Of a stretch of 64,000 bases of DNA, positions 9,761-21,093 are shown in pieces. Within the stretch, counting starts at the first letter, position 1, and the number at the start of each line of letters is the position of its first letter. The stretch is from Fistulifera solaris. Taxonomy: Eukaryota; Bacillariophyta; Bacillariophyceae; Naviculales; Stauroneidaceae. The notes under the pieces are model-generated. The model saw nothing but the letters and a program-made list of their open reading frames with translations. It ran no database searches and had not been told where the DNA came from. Where the stretch lies: NCBI GenBank assembly GCA_030295235.1, contig AP026145.1:560501-624500 (forward strand). The letters run 5' to 3'. Both the position numbers and the translations under genes were made by a program.

Positions 9761-10250
9761 TTATAGACCCAAACCGGCCACCGCCAAGACCAGTCCAGCA
9801 CATGACGACACGATGGAAGAGGAAGATGTGGCTACAGCGACGGGAGTGGAAGTAGGAGAGGATGTTCCTGTATCGCCGCCAGTGCTGGGAGGCAGGGTGA
9901 CCGCTGTTGGCACAGAGCCTGAGACAGGAGCGAGGGTCACTCCAGCCGGAACCGGGGGCATAGAGGTGGAGATATCACCACCCGACGGAGGGTCCGAAAC
10001 AAAATCACTGGGGAGATCGCTGGGGATATCCGAACCCATTCCTTAAGGCGATACACAGATTTGTGAGTACAAGGAGGGAAGCATCATGACGTAATCGGCC
10101 ATAGCACGACTTACCTTCAGCCATGGTCGGAGGCGGGCTAATAGTAGGGACAAGCGAGGGGAAATCGCTCTCATCTTCTTGAAGATCACGAGAGCTGATT
10201 ACTTCAGCCGACACAGCAAGTAGCAAGAAAGGGAAAACGGAAAACTTCAT
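9761..10250 (-). CDS. small secreted Ser/Thr/Pro-rich protein, probably GPI-anchored
   Basis: Two exons, 10250-10115 and 10041-9761, separated by a 73-bp intron (GTAAGT...TTAAG) that joins AEG|M in frame, giving about 138 aa. It starts with a clear signal peptide (MKFSVFPFLLLAVSAEV). The middle is almost entirely Ser, Thr, Pro, Gly, Val and Asp (SDIPSDLPSDFVSDPPSGG and similar). It ends in a short hydrophobic tail after small residues (SSCAGLVLAVAGLGL), the layout of a GPI-attachment signal. Such mucin-like proteins are usually wall- or surface-associated and O-glycosylated. No catalytic domain is present. The function is unknown and GPI anchoring is inferred. Confidence 0.7.
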
Positions 10251-11115
10251 GATTAACGGTTTGTATATTTTTCTTCCGTTGCTGAATGAATGTGGCGAGC
10301 TGTTGGGGAATGAATCGGAAGAAGAAAAAATCGGTAACGTTTGTATTCGGACGAACGAATGAGGAGGTGTGAGTCGGAGTCGACCTTACGGGTGGAGGGA
10401 AAGTCGACGAAATCGCTTTCCGTTGATACGGAGCACCTCTATGTATTCTTTTTTTCAAATTTTAAATACGAAATAAAGTAGCTGGAACGTCTTGCCTGGT
10501 GCGTTTCTCTACTATCACTGTCGGGGCTTTATCCTATCAAAACTGGACGGTGTAAAATTTGTGTATATATAGAAACTAAGTACTCTTAGCAACCGATATT
10601 TTGAGTAGAGCGAAACCTCCTAGAAAGAAATATGCCTTCTAAGGATACTTAGTTCACTAGCGTTAACTTGGCGTTCAATTTGAAGTTTAAGTGCAGAAGT
10701 CCCGCATTTGCAAAATGGCTCCAATGTTTTCCAAAAGCCGGCCCGGCATCGGACATTTCAAGCATTCATTTCTTCGCTTTCGTCCTACGTGGAGACAAGA
10801 AACGATGACTGTTTCGCCGTGATTGTTTCTCTTTGGGACTGTTTTGAAAGGATTGCGTTCCGTGTTCCGTCCCGTGCTCATCGCGTGGAGGAGAGAGTTA
10901 CGGGTTTGTTTCCCATGACCCATGACCCGTCTGACTGTCATCCACAGACTAACCTTATACCTCTAGCCCTAATGTAATTTTGAGAGGCAGAAATTTTTAG
11001 CGAACCCAAAAAATAATAGAAGCGCAAAACACTCCATCGTTGTTGTCGATGTTGCTTCTAACCAAATTTGTTGCAATACAGTCGTATCCATAATCCTTGA
11101 TACTCGATAACAGTT
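10251..11115. other. intergenic (divergent promoter region)
   Basis: 865 bp between a minus-strand gene and a plus-strand gene that point away from each other, so it should contain both promoters. Open frames here (10687-10977, both strands) overlap each other and look spurious. I see no repeats or RNA genes. Confidence 0.45.
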
Positions 11116-11440
11116 ATGATTGCGTCTTCCCTCATCCGGCAACGCTTAGTTGCTCTAAGTCATAAAAGAACGGTACGAATCCTTCTATTATCAACACATT
11201 CGCATTGTATCTTGTACTTACCCAAGCTCTTCGTTGCAGGTAAAGGCTGCAAATTTCTCTACCCAGACACCGGTAGCGACGGCTAATATTTTCCAGCGAA
11301 TGTCCTCATTCTTGGTTGGGGCGGGTTTGTGCGCTCTAGCTACGCAGTTCTATATCTATCAGGAAATTCGCACGGGAAATGCGTTGATGATTGCGAAGCA
11401 AGCGGAACTCGAAAAACGGCTTCGACAATTGGAGAAGTAA
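11116..11440 (+). CDS. small mitochondrial-type single-pass membrane protein
   Basis: Two exons: 11116-11172 and 11240-11440, with a 67-bp intron GTACGA...GTTGCAG in phase 0. The product is about 85 aa. Residues 1-19 (MIASSLIRQRLVALSHKRT) are basic and hydroxylated without acids, like a mitochondrial presequence. A hydrophobic helix (about residues 41-57, SFLVGAGLCALATQFYI) follows, then a charged heptad-like C-terminus (AKQAELEKRLRQLEK). Size and topology resemble accessory subunits of respiratory complexes, but I do not recognise a specific one. The open frame is short; its reality is supported by the clean splice join and targeting sequence. Confidence 0.6.
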
Positions 11441-11640
11441 GATACGAGCCAATTCTATTGTATATGCTCGTATCTTTGGAGACTATGCCGGCAGTGTAAT
11501 TCGATTTAGTTCGTAAATGTGTTGGTAGAAGCATTCTATAGACAACTTAATTAAATGATCCATCTTGCTTCTGTGATGGATAGTAGGACGCTACCTTTAT
11601 GCTTTTCTTTTTTGTTGCAGGTGTTGAACCACCTGTTTTG
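11441..11640. other. short intergenic between convergent genes
   Basis: 200 bp separating the 3' ends of two convergent genes. Nothing recognised. Confidence 0.4.
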
Positions 11641-14460
11641 TTAGGATATTTTCAATTTGGCCTCGTTCTCTGCTTTACGAGAGAGTGCTTCGGCAGAATG
11701 AGCGATAGTGAAGGTAGAGTGATGCGGTTTCTCTACCCATTCACCATGCCCGTCTTCTTGCATTATAAGACACTCGATTTTGCTTGAATCATTTGAAGTG
11801 GGGTCGCAAAATGGCGCCCCCGTGATGTCGCCTGTTACATTACTCGCCAAAACTTGCTCTCGAATCGTTTCGAAATCGTGAATCGGGACGCCTAACTTTC
11901 TCAGATATTCTGATACCTTGGCCGATGGCACCAGCTGATCTTTATAAGACAAAACAATGTGACATGGCACATGTATTTGATCAGCAAAAGAATAATTCTC
12001 GGCCATGGGAATTGCCTCTGTATCGTATGTCGAACGATTGCATCCGTGCGAAGAATGTAAGAAATCGTTCCAATGTCGGGCCTGGTGTACACAAACGATT
12101 TCGTTAGCCGTGGGTAATGCAAGCAGAAGCAAATCGGGTCCAAGAAAAGTAAAGCCGAAACAGCTTCAGGGGCTAGCTTCGTCATATACGATAACCATGA
12201 CGTGCCATATGAGTGGCCTATCCAGGTGGCTGTGAGGTGACCATGAGTAGCTAGGATAGCAGACATTGTTGATGCGACGACTGCGGGAGGCAAGACGGCG
12301 CTCGAAGATTGCCATGGGCGGAAGCCCGATACGTAGGGAATTTCAGGGAGGAAGATCGGCCGTTTTGATCGGAGGAGGTCATCAATCAATGGAATGTAAA
12401 ATATAAGTCCGAGTCCAATACCATGAACGAAAACAAACGGTAGCTTGTTCGCGTCGACGACGTCAGAATCGTCAGAAGCGTCACCACCGGGGTGGTAATA
12501 ATAGGCAACATTCCCGATTTTTCTCCGCAAGAAACCACGTCGATGCATCATCACTCTCAAGGGTATTTCTGTACATCCGATGAGTAGTAAGTGCAGGCAT
12601 AACGGGAAGGTTGCCACATTCTCAATAGGGTCGGCAGAATACTTTGCATATCCTTGCGGCTCTTTTCTTTGCATAAATGCAGGTAAGCTCTTCAAAGCAA
12701 ATCCCGTGAAGTCTACGAATGCAGCCTCGGCTCGACTCTCCAAGCTTTCCATAGCCTCGTAGCATTCGGTAATGCGTCGCATTAGAGAAGCCATTTGTTT
12801 TGATGGTACCCCAGATGACATGTCCAACATTCGATTCAACATCAGCCTGTAGCCTACCATTTGCTGTTTTAATCGATTGCGTTGACTAGAGAGGAATCGT
12901 GCCGTTTCCAGGCGGCGCTGATCATTCAAAGCTTTGACCGAGTTCCATGCACTGTGTAATTGCAAGTATGTGGCATACAATTTCTTGTCCACCATTGAGC
13001 CCATCGGCACAATACTTTCGTATATTTGACTTGCTTTTTGACTCGCAGCCGCCTCCGCCTCTGCTATGCTCTGAGCAGTACCTGCTACTAATTCGCGAAA
13101 GTCTTTTACAGGATGAAAGTTATCGCCTGTTGCTTTCTGCACCATGTCCTTTAGATCCTGAACAGGCCGGAACTCCATCTGATCATAGCGCCGTCTGTAT
13201 GATTCGAAAAGATTCGTGAAAAAATTCCCCTCTTCTTCATGCGCGTTACCTCCTGGAAATTGGAAAACTTCAAGAAAAAATGTTAGCGAATTGTCGCGAT
13301 GCAGAAGATAAACTTAGCAAAATGCGTTCTTACATTTCTTGGGCTTGGGGAGACCCACTTGCCAAGCCGGTACTGACAGTTGATTTTCTCCCCGAAGCGC
13401 CGGGTTGTCACTGTCATCATTGACTACTTTAGTTTCAGTCTCCGGTCCATACAGTTCCAGCGAAATACGCCATTCAAGCTCCTCCACAAAAGATTCCACT
13501 ATGAGCGAAAGGAAAGGGTCAGCAAGGAACTTCACTCGACAACAGTCTGTCCTGCTAAACGAACTTACTTTGTACTAACTCGCTTTCCGACAAATGTTCC
13601 TGGTGCCGACATTCAAACATGCTCCAGCATACAAAGTCACGAACGTCATACGCGCTAATATCTTGGCAATCATGATCGAAGAACCAACCGGATAAAAACT
13701 CACAAACGTGACCATCCTCCACTTCTTGCATTCGTCGCCAGAGGCTCTGCCGTTCAGAAAGATCCATTAGGGGAGCAGCTGACAGACTTGCCTCTAGAGG
13801 ATCTTTATTTCGTAACCAACGAATACGGATCCGCATCAAAATGAAAAACAGAGCCTCGAACGAGCACCATATCTCAATCCATAACCACAGCCATGTCCGA
13901 GGATTGCGTTCCATTGTAGAAGTGGACTCGAGGATGTTCGGAATAGTGAAGCTGCTACCACTTCCCGTCGAGTCTAACACTCCCTCGGTAACCAAGGCAA
14001 GAGAATCGCCGATGATGAGATCGTGCGGCATTTTCGGTGGCCGCAAATTGGAAATGGCCGAAGCTAGAGTCCACTGGTGCAAGAGCGGCAAATAGTTTTG
14101 ACCAAAGACGAGCAAGTATTCACCGAATAGTTCTCGTAAAACCACCATGCCGATATAAAAGTAACTGATTGGTGCCAATAAGAACATAAATACCCACACG
14201 ACGGCGAGGGGCGAGAATAGCTGGTATTCATCCAATATTTGTTCGCTCGAGCCTTTATAGCGATACTTTGAAAAATACTGACGACTTTTCCGGTTCGTCG
14301 ACGAGAATGACTGTCTTGTAATGGGAGACCCACCCATGAAAAACTTTTGCTTAAAAGGAGATGACATGTTTTCTACGAGTTTTTTCTGAAAGCCGAGAAC
14401 ATTGTGTGAGCCTAAAGATGTCGAACAAAATTTGGCGATTGAGTGACAGCATCGTGTCAA
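11641..14460 (-). CDS. alpha/beta-hydrolase fold protein with N-terminal membrane region
   Basis: I join three exons: 14460-13569, 13498-13334 and 13267-11641. The introns are 70 and 66 bp, and both joins keep frame (SELVQ|MESFVEE and PKPKK|FFQFPGG). The product is about 894 aa. The N-terminal third has two to three membrane segments (PLAVVWVFMFLLAPISYFYI; WLWIEIWCSFEALFFIL). A basic helical linker leads to the hydrolase: FVFVHGIGLG near the oxyanion hole, nucleophile elbow GHSYG, acid Asp in SYKDQLVP and catalytic His in EDGHGEW. The frame breaks at the AAAA run 11986-11989. One added base joins PWPRIIL to FADQIHVPCHIV. The substrate is unknown; lipase or esterase activity at a membrane is plausible. 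If the second intron is wrong, the hydrolase part would be a separate gene starting at 13178. Confidence 0.75.
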
Positions 14461-15463
14461 ATGGGAGCCAACTCAAAGGAACTCGATCAAGAAGCAGAAT
14501 TAGCGATAGAATCTGCATTCACTATATGCATGACGATTGTTAATAAATTGGTATTTGTCTCCGACTGCCTCGCCCTAGAGTCGTATTGCCAACATAGTGC
14601 GTGTACCTCCAATCGCCGGTATCTGCTCAAGAACCTACCTTTCTAAACACCCTGCTCTATTGCTGCAAAAATCACTGTACGATAAGTCAAATGAAGACTT
14701 ATATGCCGATTCTGTAATTTTTTCGCCACACGGGTCAGCGAAAATGGACAATGGCTTTTTGTAATGGCCTTGAGAGGTTCGTGTGTGATTGGGCTCAACA
14801 AAACTGACTGTCTGTCCGGAGCTCTCCCCTTCCGATCTCTTGGGGTTCCTCTTCTAAGCGTTATGAATGTGAATAGAGAAGGACAAAAAAGGAATTGCTT
14901 GTTTGTTGGTTAAAGAGTAAAAAGAGGAGTCCGTGTCCTTTGTCAAATGAAATGGCAATCAGAGGCTACGCGATCGTGGGGGAGGAGGAAAAACGACGAT
15001 GCAATCACCAAAAATGTCGCAGAAGTTGCTTTACTTAGGTGACACAAAAATGTCAATGAGCTTGAACCTACTGTTTAGTGATAGTCGCAACTAAGCTCAA
15101 ATCGTAGCGGTACAAAACGTCTTTCAGACTTCGAAAAATTCAAAACGTCTGTACCAGTAGACTCTAGAGTGACGACGACTCGTGACAGCAGACGATCAAC
15201 ATGAAACTATGGTTGTGTTTGGGCCTTTTCCGTTTCGAACTCACAAAATGAAGCAAGACGCGTGAACATTGAAGAATTTCTCGCAATTTCTAAAGGAGAG
15301 AGGCAGCCTTTTCTCTCAAAGAACGACGATTGCGATAGTTCCCAATGTTAGTTTGATATGAGACTGCCAAGGCCTTTAAATTTACTGAACTTGACTCATC
15401 TTTTTTTCGATAGCTGGTAAATGTGCGACTCCCAGTCAATCGGTTGTGTTGAAAAGAGTATCC
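14461..15463. other. intergenic, nothing recognised
   Basis: About 1 kb between two minus-strand genes. Frames at 14361-14646 (forward) are short and unconvincing. I see no repeat, RNA gene or element. Confidence 0.45.
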
Positions 15464-16752
15464 TTAAATGTTGCCGTCATTTGCCTTCCAGCGAAAAGCA
15501 GCATCCACGGACATGACAACTCCATTCTTAATCGATGCACTCGATGCGCTCTTTGGTTGACCTCGTAACTGCAACCGAACGTGTCCCGGAGCTGACGGCC
15601 CGTGAAGAATCGGGGTAAATTCCACCGTGATGACAGGCTCGGGTAATATATCGTAGCTTTGTGATAGGCGCGCGAATTCCACATTCCAATGATGCGGTTT
15701 GGTCGAGCTGGAGAGAAATACCGAGTCAAATTCATTATCGTATTCGTCTTTGGTCCATGTAGCACTCGGTTCGTGGGTATTCTCCTTGATCGGCGGGGAA
15801 ATGAGTACATCGCCCAAGCGTTTCGCCATTCGCTGCATGACTTTCAAGTAAAGTTGCAGCGATTCATCCCAAGAGTATTCGAGTCGAGAAGCTTTTGGAG
15901 GCCAACTGGCCACTTGGTTGCCTCCTTCGGTTCGAATGCGTATCCGTTCGACAGAATCCGATAACGAATGAAAGGAACAAGCAACAGCATCATTGTAATA
16001 CGACAGTACATCATTCGCCAAGTGGATATGTTCTTCCAGAAGTTGACTGGGTACTCCGTGCCCTTTCAAAAGAAACTTGTGTTGCACCGGTACCAATTTG
16101 CGCACCACCTGCAGAAAATCATGTTGGCCGCGCAACAAACGCCGCGCCGCAGCCGTACCCGACTTGGTCGAGTTCTTGGCCGACTTGACGCAATAGCTCT
16201 TTGTATGCAGCAACGAACTAGCATTGAGTACGGGTAACAGGCCCGACTTGGGTTTCCGCGGTACTTCTAGAATGGGCTGACCCAACGTATCAAAGACCTC
16301 GACCGGATCCTTTTCACTCAGCTTCTTTTCCGGCGTCTGGGAGTTCCTGTAATGAGACCCACTGTGTTGGCGCTTTTCGTAGAGTCTTCCACACCGACGC
16401 GACGTTTTACAATCAAACGTCGAGGGACGGGTGGTGGTGAATCTTCCAACGTCGGCTTCTTTCCGTCCTTGTTTTTGTGATCACCCGAATTTCCCGTCGA
16501 ATCATACTTTTTCGCGTGAATTGGCTTAGCAGCTTCCATAATCGATTCGGGTACAGCAGTTTCAAGTATCGTGCGTTCTGATAACCGGCTTGTTGACGAT
16601 ATTATCATGTTAGTTGACATTCCTGAAGGAGGTGCTTTGTCGTGAAAATGCCGGCATCGTGTCGCGAGCGAACTTGGTGTCCGCAAAATTCGAATGTTGC
16701 TCCGAATAAACATGTTTGACTTCAAAATGAAATCACTATACAGTCTAAGCAA
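15464..16752 (-). CDS. DIOX_N-like (2OG-oxygenase-related) mitochondrial protein, probably non-catalytic
   Basis: Two abutting frames, 16752-16318 (144 aa) and 16285-15464 (273 aa), most likely form one protein of about 428 aa. One added base in the GGG run near 16358 would connect SANTVG to SQTPEKKLSEKDPVEVFDTL. The N-terminus (MLRLYSDFILKSNMFIRSN...) is a good mitochondrial presequence. The second half contains KFLLKGHGVPSQLLEEH and, about 60 residues later, a NQVASWPP segment followed by an LQLYLKVMQRMAKRLGDVL helix. These resemble the N-terminal DIOX_N domain of isopenicillin-N-synthase-like oxygenases. The HxD...H iron triad is not visible and the C-terminus is short, so enzyme activity is doubtful. 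An intron instead of a frameshift is possible. Confidence 0.5.
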
Positions 16753-17201
16753 GAAAAATAAGTAAAGGGCGCTCTTTCAAGTAAAAATGTTGAATGACAT
16801 GACTGACACCATCGCGCCTATTGCGATGAACAAAAAAAGCTCTTGCAAAAAGCGCAATAAGGCGTCGGTAGTCGGTACGTCGTCGCTAAAGTGACTTACC
16901 GGTACCCATTTGCTTCTAGGCTTTCTGTAGACTACGGGCTTTAATGTAGGAAGCAAAACCGGTCTCTCACACACGCCTGAGAAAACCCTCACAAAAAAGT
17001 CGTTTCGAAGCTCGTCCGTTTCCATTGAAAACCATCCTGCGTTTGTCAATCAAAGTGTGAAAAATGAAACGACACGATACAAAGAAAACTGGACCACGCG
17101 CAACTTTTTCATCGCAGCAAGGATCATGAACCTCTCACAAATCGACCAATCGACAAATCGAAGTCGTTCGCGGTCATCAAAATTCTCCTGAAACTTTCAC
17201 C

Positions 17202-18117
17202 ATGACACGCCTCGCCAACTGCCTCACCTTTATTATGTTTTCCTTCGCGGCGATTTTACTTTGCGTCGGAACCATCGTTGTCTACGAGAAGGTAGCTATA
17301 ATGTGAAGTCTCATTGATTCACGAAATACATTATCGCGCATGCTCACTCGTTGTCGTCACACAGGTTGTGGTCAGCAAGGCTACTACAAACGACGAGACG
17401 CTTCCGGTCATGATCGACGGAGAAGGTGTCGTTCAGAACGGACCCTTCCGTACCTGTGAATGCTCAGGAAACATATTCTTTGGAGAAGATCGCGTCGAAT
17501 GTCTTTCGGAACAATCGCACATCGCCGGAGACGTCGTCGTCTTTTGCATCTGGAATGAAATGCTAGAGATCCGTGCAATCGATCAGGTGTTTGTGAAGTT
17601 GAATCAGAACCGGACCTATCAGCTTATCGAAGACGGTATTCCTGATATTCATACCCAGTCTTATCTCCAAACTCGTGCGGCGGTAGTCAGTACCGTACTC
17701 GATCCTGTGTGGTTTTTGGAAACGAGCACCATTCTTGGATTACAAGTCAAACTACAGGCCGAAGCCAAATTTCAGACAACGGATGAATACGATATGCCTC
17801 ATTTGTTGGACGTACAGCGAAACTCCTACCATGGCCTACGTCAAATGACGGAGCCGGAACCGGAGCAAGAACCAAACCCCTATCTTCTTTTCATAAATTT
17901 CATCTATTTCACTTTTTGGGCGTTCGTGATTGCTTTCCATTATTGGTTTTGTGTGAAAGATTGTGAGGGAAGTCAGTGGAGGCGTGAGGAGCATCAGGAA
18001 AGCGTTCGACGAACGGAACAGCGATACGTCCGAAAACAACCGATTGACCGCGGAGAGCCGCAAAATGCCACAATCGATCACTCGAAACCGGACGACCACA
18101 TCTCGACGACTGCTTGA
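17202..18117 (+). CDS. two-pass membrane protein of unknown function, tandem copy 1
   Basis: Exons 17202-17291 and 17365-18117 (73-bp intron, phase 0); 280 aa. The N-terminus is a signal anchor (NCLTFIMFSFAAILLCVGTIVVY). The central part, probably lumenal or extracellular, has a conserved Cys cluster (TCECSGNIFFGEDRVECLSEQ) and a domain resembling a beta-sandwich (AIDQVFVKLNQNRTYQLIEDG). A second hydrophobic helix (FINFIYFTFWAFVIAFHYWF) is followed by a charged tail. I do not recognise the family. The neighbouring paralog (18693-19652) shows over 80 percent identity by eye in the central region but a different second membrane segment and tail. Confidence 0.75.
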
Positions 18118-18692
18118 GTATCCAATCAATGTTAATTTTTTCAATCACTTGTGAAAATAATCATCTCTTTCTACATCTATAATGAGGTTGTTATCCATCA
18201 AGATGCCCGCCCCATCAACGCGTATCTTTCGGAATGACAACGTTAATTGTCTAGAATTGCATAAAAGGGCAAGAATTGGTGAGGTCTTTGCCGAAACTAA
18301 ATGTTTGGGACCTGCCAAGATGCCATTCACGTCTAGACTATACCTGTACCCGTACTTTTTGTCAAAACTGACATAACTGAAGTCACTTCAACAAAACGTC
18401 GTCGTTGACTTACCGGTACCGGCACCTCGCACACACGTCTGAAAAACGTCTCACAAAAGTCGTTTCGACATAGGAGTAAGTTTCTTCGTCGTCAGTTTGC
18501 TTTGAAAACCATCATCCTGTTGTCGAACAAAATGTATAAAGAATGAAACGACACGATACAAAGAAAACTGGACCAAATGCAAATTGTTTGATCGTAACTT
18601 GCCGAATCGTATCATGAACCTCTCACAAATCGGCCTATCAACTCGAAGTCAATCGCCGTCACAAACATCCTTCATCCACCGCACCTTTCACC

Positions 18693-19652
18693 ATGAAACG
18701 CACCGCCAACTGCCTCACCTTCATTATGTTTTCCTTCGCGGCGATTTTACTTTGCGTCGGAACCATCGTTGTTTACGAAAAGGTAAGTTTCCTGATGATT
18801 CTGCCCTCGAAAATAGTTGACGCATTCTCAGTCATGTCTTCGCTCTTGTGACACAGGCCACTGAGAACAAGGATGCGAACGAGCAGACACTCCCAGTTAC
18901 GATTGATGGAGAAGGTGTCGTCCAGAACGGACCCTTCCGTACCTGTGAATGCTCAGGGGGAAGATCGCGTCGAATGTCTGTCGGAACAATCGCACATCGC
19001 CGGAGACGTCGTCGTCTTTTGCATCTGGAATGAAATGCTAGAGATCCGTGCGATCGATCACGTGTTTGTGAAGTTGAATCAGAACCGTACCTATCAGCTT
19101 ATCGAAGACGGTATTCCTGATATTCATACCCAGTCTTTTTTCCAAACTCGTGCGGCGGTAGTCACTACCGTCCTTGATCCTGTGTGGTTTTTAGAAACGA
19201 GCACCATTCTTGGATTACAAGTCGAACTTCAGGCCGAAGCCAAATTTCAGACAACGGATGAATACGATATGCCTCATTTGTTGGACGTACAGCGAAACTC
19301 CTACCATGGCCTACGTCAAATGACGGAGCCGGAACCGGAATCTAAATTTGATTCTGAGACACGCGTATCGTTTTATTTAAAATTGGCTTGGATGGCGTCC
19401 ATGTTGTGTTTGTTTATGGCGATGATCTTTGGCGATCGCATGAGAGACCGCAGGGGACGTGCGGAGTACTGGGAAACTGTTCGCCGAATGCAACAGCGGG
19501 ATTTTGAGAAATATTGGATTGACAATGGAGAGCCACAAATCACCACAACTGATGTCCATGATTCGAGACAGGACGATCACACCTCGACGACTGCTCAATT
19601 ATCCGGCGGCGACGATGAATCGGTGTCTACTAAACGTGAGTTCGCAGCATAG
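18693..19652 (+). CDS. two-pass membrane protein, tandem copy 2, with frameshift
   Basis: Exons 18693-18782 and 18857-19652 (74-bp intron). Exon 1 encodes the same signal anchor as copy 1. In exon 2 the frame TLPVTIDGEGVVQNGPFRTC is paralogous to copy 1, but at the GGGGG run 18956-18960 it runs out of frame. Removing one G restores CSGEDRVECLSEQ and the rest up to the stop at 19652. Relative to copy 1 the coding sequence then lacks five codons (NIFFG). The C-terminal membrane helix (KLAWMASMLCLFMAMIFG) and tail are unrelated to copy 1. Either this copy is a young pseudogene or the extra G is a base-calling error; the intact downstream frame of about 230 codons favours the latter. Confidence 0.65.
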
Positions 19653-19788
19653 GTGCGACTTCTACGAATCGATTTGTGCACAAGCAAGTACTTCTCTCGA
19701 TTTCATCGTTATGCTATTTGTATAACAATTCACGTTTATGCAAGGATGAAACAGATCGTACAGCGAGATGCCCGTTCTTCTCTACATG

Positions 19789-21093
19789 TCACACGACTAA
19801 AAATTCACATAAAAATGATATTTTACCTATTAAGCGCCTCCTACAGCTGGAGGTTGTGATCCTTGTATAGAATTTTGACCGCCCCCCCTGAACCGAGCCT
19901 GGCTGCTGCTGTGGCACGCTTCCGTCCCCCGCATGGCTACCATACCGCAAGCCCCCAGCAACTTGATTGATGGCAGCGTCTTCCGCATGCACACCATTAC
20001 CAGATCGACTGCGTTCCAAGTCATCGGCTTTGCGAGCCTCATCTTGTCCATCATTTTCCCCATCCGCTGGTCCAAGAGGACGTTCTGCTGGGAGACGTGC
20101 GCGTTCTTGTTGCAGGTTCAAAACAGTCCAGTCGAATAAGTTATCGTATTGAAATCCTTTGCGATAAAAGAGTTCTTTGAACAGTCTCTTCAAGTAAGCA
20201 TAGTCCGGTCTGTCCTCAAATCTCAATGATCGACAGTATTCAAAGTAACTTCGGAATTCCGTCGGATAACCTTTGCAAAGTTGCTCCGTACTGGTAGACA
20301 TCTTTCGATCCATGATGCGCTCGTACTTTTGTTTCTTCGTGTTCGCCTTGAGTCCTTGCCAGGGAAGTGAGCCACGGATAAAGTACATAAGGACGTATCC
20401 AAGCGACTCCAAGTCATCACGTCGACTTTGTTCAATGCCAATGTGAGTATTGATCGAAGCATAACGAGCCGTACCTGTAAGATTTTTATTTTCGCGATAG
20501 GGAATGTGCTGATGCGATCGAGGATCACGGTACTTCTTGGCCAAACCGAAATCAATGATATGAATCACCGACTGCCGTTTCCCCAGTCCGATCAAGAAAT
20601 TGTCCGGCTTGACATCGCGATGAATGAAAGACTTTGTATGCACGTACTCTAGACGACTGAGTAGCTGATCGGCCAGCATGAGGACGGTCTTGAGCTGAAA
20701 ACGCCGACCGCAATAATTAAAGAGATCTTCGAGCGAGGGGCCGAGTAAATCAAGAACCATGACGTTGTAGTCGCCTTCAATACCGTACCAGCGGACATTC
20801 GGAATTCCCACTAATTCAGCGTAATCATAATAAAGAAAAGTGTGAGTGATGCGAATGAGCAGTGCATCAAGGAGAAAGCATTCTCATGTAATAACCGTAT
20901 ACGTACATCCACCGTGAAGAATACGATAAATCTTGCTCTCGTACAACAACTGAGGGTGTTTTGTTTTAACGCTTTCCAGTTTAATGGCTACTTCTTCACC
21001 CGTCGTCATATTGGTGCCGAGATAAATATCACCGAACGAACCGCTACCGATCTTGCGGCCCAGCCGGTATTTTTTCCCGACCCGCAATTCCAT
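19789..21093 (-). CDS. CK1: casein kinase 1 (CK1 delta/epsilon type)
   Basis: Exons 21093-20907 and 20810 to about 19789; the 96-bp intron (GTACGT...AATTAG) joins [13 protein letters not shown] in frame. The kinase domain is complete: glycine loop [19 protein letters not shown] lysine, catalytic [16 protein letters not shown] (the CK1 version of DFG), and the CK1-specific YASINTH in place of [19 protein letters not shown] and WQGLKA are also diagnostic. CK1 is a ubiquitous, constitutively active Ser/Thr kinase of cytosol and nucleus. The tail is uncertain. As written it ends at 19789, but removing one base from the seven-C run at 19882-19888 gives [20 protein letters not shown] and a stop at 19830, a more typical Gly/Gln/Pro-rich CK1 tail. 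Confidence 0.95.

Larger units (their letters stand above)
16870..19660 (+). repeat. tandem segmental duplication of a gene with its promoter
   Basis: About 16870-18155 and 18395-19660 are diverged copies of one 1.3-kb segment. Shared stretches include ATGAAACGACACGATACAAA at about 17063 and 18543, the first exon with its intron boundaries, and most of exon 2. Similarity starts upstream of the start codons, so promoter and coding region were copied together. The final about 70 codons differ. Confidence 0.85.

Noticed and set aside
16777-17049. 90-codon minus-strand frame with a hydrophobic C-terminus
   Set aside because: It lies in the duplicated promoter region of the tandem membrane protein genes, and the matching region of the second copy (18395-18560) does not keep the frame open.
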